Source: Acheta domesticus (Eukaryota > Arthropoda > Insecta > Orthoptera > Gryllidae). From it: DNA of 64,000 bases. The DNA lies in the NCBI GenBank assembly GCA_031308135.1, contig JAHLJT010009419.1, positions 40,081,897 to 40,145,896 on the forward strand. The letters run 5' to 3'. The position numbers and the translations under genes are program-made. The notes beneath the pieces were generated by a model. It searched no databases and was not told where the DNA came from. It was given only the letters and a program-made list of their open reading frames with translations. Within the stretch, counting starts at the first letter, position 1; every line of letters begins with the position of its first letter. Positions 59,850 through 64,000 of this stretch are shown here, one piece after another.

Positions 59850-60269
59850 CTAAAATAGTTGAGCATCGCGGAAGACACCGTCGCTCTGCGAAATGTATTC
59901 TTCCGCCAGCCAGATGGAGTGAAGCGCCAGAGGCTGTTAGGTGCCTCAAAGTGTTATTTCAGCGAGGTTAGTTGGAGGTTAGAAATGGTTTTGGAGTCCG
60001 GTTCGAGCTGCCGAGACGAACGCTTCGCTCCCGAGGCAGCTCCTACCGCGTTCACAACGTAACGGTTACGAGTTACGGTTGCTAGTGTTAAGTGTGGCGA
60101 GTGCAGTGACGAATTTTCATATAGATTCTTAATGAAGTGCTAAATACTACATACAAAAAGTGCGATCGATTTGTGATTACAAGTCTATGCTCTGGTCTCG
60201 GCCAGAGCATTATCCAGTGGTCGAAGTTATTAACGTGCTTAGTCTACTGGCATCCATGTTATCGCAGTT
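59850..60269 (+). promoter_or_regulatory. Possible 5' leader and promoter of an unidentified gene
   Basis: Moderately GC-rich sequence lies upstream of the candidate exon at 60,270. It includes CGGTTGCTAGTGTTAAGTGT and GAGTGCAGTGACG, the latter initiator-like. Inference only. Confidence 0.3.
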
Positions 60270-60509
60270 ATGATGAACCGAAGTTTAGGCTCTACAGCGG
60301 AAGCAATTCAAAATGCTTTACGCACATCAAACGATCCCGTGGTAGCCCAACGATGGAGATTGATGCAAGAACAACACCAACAGTTTCAACAATTCTGTTT
60401 CGAGCAGGAAATAATTAATCCGGAGATTCATCAACCTCCAGATTTTCAACATGCTCCGCAGTTTCAACATTCTTCAGTACCGCAGATAAGTAGTCAACCC
60501 TTCCAACAA
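60270..60509 (+). CDS. Candidate first coding exon of an unrecognised gene
   Basis: The frame starts MMNRSLGSTAEAIQNALRTS, continues NDPVVAQRWRLMQEQHQQFQ and QFCFEQEIINPEIHQPPDFQ, and reaches QPFQQ just before AACGTAAGTAG, a strong splice-donor match near 60,510. It is Gln- and His-rich with a predicted helical start. If the donor is not used, the frame stops at 60,566. I do not recognise the family. A second frame downstream (60,563-60,817) is out of phase and could be another exon or chance. It could also be a retroelement gag-like start. The function is unknown. Confidence 0.4.
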
Positions 60510-60562
60510 AACGTAAGTAGAGAATCAAATATTACGGACACTGAACTTTATACGCGGAATAT

Positions 60563-60817
60563 TTGACACTGAAAGGCAGTATTGCCGAACAGGAGGTAAT
60601 AAATAAAAAAAGTAAAAATAAAAAAATGGTTTTCGCGAATGATTTATATTGGCCCAATATCGTCACGAAAAATAAAACTGTAAGAATGTATACAAAGCAA
60701 GTCGAAAAGCAAATGAGAATACGTATGCATAAGAATTATGAACAAACGGATGTAAACGGAAAGGCCAAAATACCAAATTTCAAAGATCTCGCGTTGTTTA
60801 CTTTCTCTCGCTTCTAA
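60563..60817 (+). CDS. Hypothetical short frame, possible next exon
   Basis: The 84-codon frame is Lys-rich and contains MVFANDLYWPNIVTKNKTVR and KIPNFKDLALFTFSRF. TTGCCGAACAG ahead of it could serve as an acceptor. The amino-acid composition looks protein-like, but there is no recognised domain. Coding status is uncertain. Confidence 0.25.
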   Translation: MTLKGSIAEQEVINKKSKNKKMVFANDLYWPNIVTKNKTVRMYTKQVEKQMRIRMHKNYEQTDVNGKAKIPNFKDLALFTFSRF

Positions 60818-63800
60818 TTAAACTCGAAATAGACTAAATTTTAATAACAGAATTATTCTTGTAAATAATATTTCTTAAAAAGGAAGTATTAAATTGCACT
60901 TTACTTGCATCTTTGCTACATAAAATTCTTTGATATCATGCAAACATTCTCTGGTTGGCGGAATGATAAAAATAATAGGTGGTAATTCAGCTCAAGAACA
61001 TGTTAGCCAACGTTTGGGAAATAAATGCGAATTATTTCTACGTGTTTCTTATCGACCACACGCTCTCAATTTGGTTTAGCAATAATGATTGTGAAAAACG
61101 TCGCTTGTGTGGCTGAACAGGCAATACTGCTCTCATATTGAGAAACCCTGCAGCAGAATTCACCCGTCCGCTTGAGCGAAGGCCCCCGTTCTGTGAGAAC
61201 TAAATCACGGTCGTCCTTCCACGGGACTTCCAAAAATCGCATGGGCAATGCGCAAAGATGTGTGTTTGTCCTTCTTTCTAGTAGGCTGCGCCGCGTATGC
61301 TACATTTAAATCTTAACGATCTTCGCACTGAGTATGAACGCAGGCTAGCAAAGACTTTTGGGCTGCGTTTCTACCGACAAGAATTGATTATCGTAATCAT
61401 GAAAGTACGTTTTGTATTGCGAGTGCTAGTAGTGCTTAGCAAGTGCAAGTGGAAAGAGCTGAAAATTATAAAAGTGTTAAATTTGAATTACAAGGCAAGA
61501 AAGGTCAACTGGAAGTGGAGGAACGCACAAGATTGAGAGGAAGATGGCGAAGACTCTGCTTTGGAAACTTTTGGAAACTAAACCTAAGAAATAAGGTAGG
61601 ATCGGGTCACATATCCCCCTGCATATTTTCTTTAATTGACGCCTCAGGTTCATCAAGTAACTGCAATGCTGCTTAGTGCCTATGTTGAATGTTATGTTGA
61701 ACATTATGTGCCGTCTGGGATTCTTTCCGTCTCGATGTCACATTGTGCAATTTCAAATCTCGCATTACGCGTGTAGTCATAATAAATATTGTTATGTTTT
61801 ACATTTAGATCACTAATGTCTTTAAATAAGTTCAAAGTCACATTTTTGGGGAGACAACAGAATTAGTGTAATTTAGTAATTTACACATTAGTTGTAGTAT
61901 TCTGGATTAGTCGATAAAATCGTCATCCTCGAATATTTTCTAAACGGTTCAAGATATTCAGACGAAACTTTTACCAAACTATCCAGGATATACTATGGGC
62001 TGACAAGTTGTAGTTAAAAGCTTTTTCATACCATTTTTTTGTTTTAAAAAGTGACTGACTTCGGTTAGACTTCAGTTTTTTAAATAGAACACTAGATTTT
62101 TACACGAATAGATGTCTTAAGAAGACAAATTCATAAATACCACATATGTTAGTATTTAATGGATAATTAACAGCACAAAGCGAATGAAATTCAGCGTCAC
62201 ACGAAATCCAGGTTCTCGAAAGTTCGTTGCGTGGTGCCGAGCAGCTTCCAAGCTGCAAGGCGAAGTTACTAAAGCGACCACATCGGTCAAATTTTTCTCT
62301 CAAGGCTTTATCTCGAGCCCTCGTATGTGCCCTTAACAATTAACATTAAATCACTGTCTTTTTAAAAACATTGTGCGTCAATTCACATGACAAGTCCGTT
62401 GTCTCTGCTTTGAATGGTTTTTGTAGATTTCCGAAAGACTACGAAAATACAGAAATACTTTTTTTCTTCACTGTAAAATAGCCGTATTCCAGGATAAGGG
62501 CATATTCAGTTGACTTTCAACATCTTTAGCAATAGAGACATTGAAACTAAACATTTTTTTACATGTATCTCTTAAATTATCTTCAGTATGCACTCTTGAA
62601 TTTGCCTTAAAGCATTAACAAAACAAAATAACTTTACAGAAATTACATTGTTTACAACAAAATGTTTTCGAAAATTTCCACGTCAACTTGCCGCATAAAT
62701 AACGCGCCGCGGCCACATATCCCTGCTCTGTATCATTCACTCTCCGCATGCAACGAACTTATCTCTAACGATTTCTAGGATGTCCCAATTATAATAGTGT
62801 TCTGCGGTGTCTAATGATGTTTAAAGGTCACAAAATGCGCTATATATCGTAATCCGTGGAGTTTTGAATTAGCGAACGATAGAGGCCATGGAAACGATTA
62901 GAAATACAAAAGCACTTCAAACTTCCGAATCTCCTATAACGCCAGATTTTAAAACTCATGTGTGGTTTTAAAAATTACGTAGTATAATTATTCATCAAAT
63001 GCCCATATTTATATAGTATCGCTGTATTTGTCTTCTCAAAACCTATCGATTCTTGTAAAAAAATATAATATTTTCTTAAAGATACTAAGTTAGACCAATA
63101 TATTAAAAATAAAAAAGTTATCAAAAATACAATAGATACAATTGATGAACACCAACATCTTGAATAGTTTGATGAACATTTTATCTCAATAACTTGAACC
63201 GTTTAGAAAATATTCTAGGTGGACGTTTTTATTGACTAACTCTGTATTATTCTGAAGGAGAATTTGATTTGAAACGACCCCCCGCACAAACAAGATTGCT
63301 TAAATGCCGAATCTTTTTTAGGGGTTAGGTTCCCTCAAAAGTTGTTGCAACTATTTTTTCTGTGATAATTCAAGTCAAACCTATGAAAAAGTATACAGTT
63401 GGAAGGTCATGATACTTGCTAACGTTTAATGTCTTTTCAACAATACAGATATGTTTAATATGACAAATAAGAAACAAATTTTAAGTGGCCGTTTTTATCT
63501 TTGATAACGTTAAAATCACATTCAAAAACACGTGTGAATACGTACAGTGTCTGCAGTTCTTAGAAGTAATTTCTCAAAGACCCACCTCCCGCTGCTATTG
63601 ATGTGGGTGGTGCAAAACATTCTCATAGAAATGCACAGAGAATCTTCTCGCGTGAAGAACTGAAGCATTTAGACAATTTATTGGACCATGTAATTTTGAT
63701 ATCCTTGGGAAAGTAAACAACGCATTGTGTAGGAGGGCTTTCGGACTAGTGAAGATATTGACAAGGAAGAGATGTGAGATTTTACACTTTTCTCACGGTG

Positions 63801-64000
63801 AGGCTGTGGGAGTGAATGATTAATGTTTATTCTTTTGGTTTTTCTCTATTATGACACATATCTTGAAGTGGATGAACATTCATACTTTAAATGTTAGCAT
63901 GTATTTTGATATTTCCATTTTGTGTTTTTAACTTTATAGTAACACTTAAAAATGTTAGTTTCTTTAGAGCTAATCTCTGTGTCTGGAAGTAGCGAGCTTG
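60818..64000. other. AT-rich end of window, no supported gene
   Basis: Around 61,283-61,590 a + strand stretch (with GTGCTAGTAGTGCTTAGCAA, and AATAAGGTAGG as a weak donor) resembles a leader exon. A CGCGCCGCGGCC spot is at 62,702. Nothing can be named. Confidence 0.35.

Overview
This is an AT-rich, repeat-dense stretch of an insect nuclear genome. The evidence for this is split protein-coding genes with GT-AG (and one GC-AG) introns, two recognisable insect regulatory genes, tRNA-derived SINEs, non-LTR and Tc1 remnants, many MITEs, and a short run of the insect telomere motif TTAGG. The large introns and heavy repeat load suggest a big, probably hemimetabolous genome. The species cannot be named from the sequence.

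Layout. (1) 1-17,800: the 3' half of CtBP, the NAD-binding transcriptional corepressor, on the + strand. Five coding exons are visible (1325-1449, 1547-1646, 1754-1885, 9153-9502, 11319-11384), followed by a long AT-rich probable 3' UTR. The N-terminal exons lie before base 1. Its introns hold ATT-tailed short repeats, a tRNA-like hairpin and three copies of an unnamed transposable element whose 5' end reads ACTAGTGGTGCTACAG. (2) 17,800-38,400: a gene-free region between two convergent genes, made of layered mobile elements. These include a broken RTE-type retroelement (about 18.8-21.3 kb), an antisense reverse-transcriptase fragment (22.2-22.8 kb), several ACTAGT elements (one interrupted by a Harbinger-like MITE, another itself sitting inside an older copy), SINE pieces and a hAT-like element. 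(3) 38,400-50,187: glass, the five-zinc-finger transcription factor of photoreceptor development, on the - strand. Three 3' coding exons are visible (49890-50187, 45137-45373, 38992-39999), with unusually large Ala, Pro and Gly runs. Its introns contain a CpG island, an ACTAGT element, a hAT-like MITE with a perfect 8-bp target duplication, a mariner-like palindromic MITE and SINEs. (4) 50,188-64,000: a tandem array built from repeats of the glass splice-acceptor region, a Tc1 transposase fossil, another SINE, a diverged 220-bp triplicate repeat, GC-rich promoter-like stretches, and one good candidate first coding exon of an unrecognised + strand gene (60,270-60,509).

CtBP and glass are transcribed towards each other. 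CtBP is recruited by DNA-bound repressors, and glass activates eye genes. I see no direct functional link in the sequence beyond proximity; both genes lie on arm 3R in Drosophila melanogaster. The most unusual structures are the splice-acceptor-bearing tandem array next to a glass exon, the unnamed ACTAGT transposon family with nested and deletion-derivative copies, and the extended-stem tRNA-like element in the CtBP intron.
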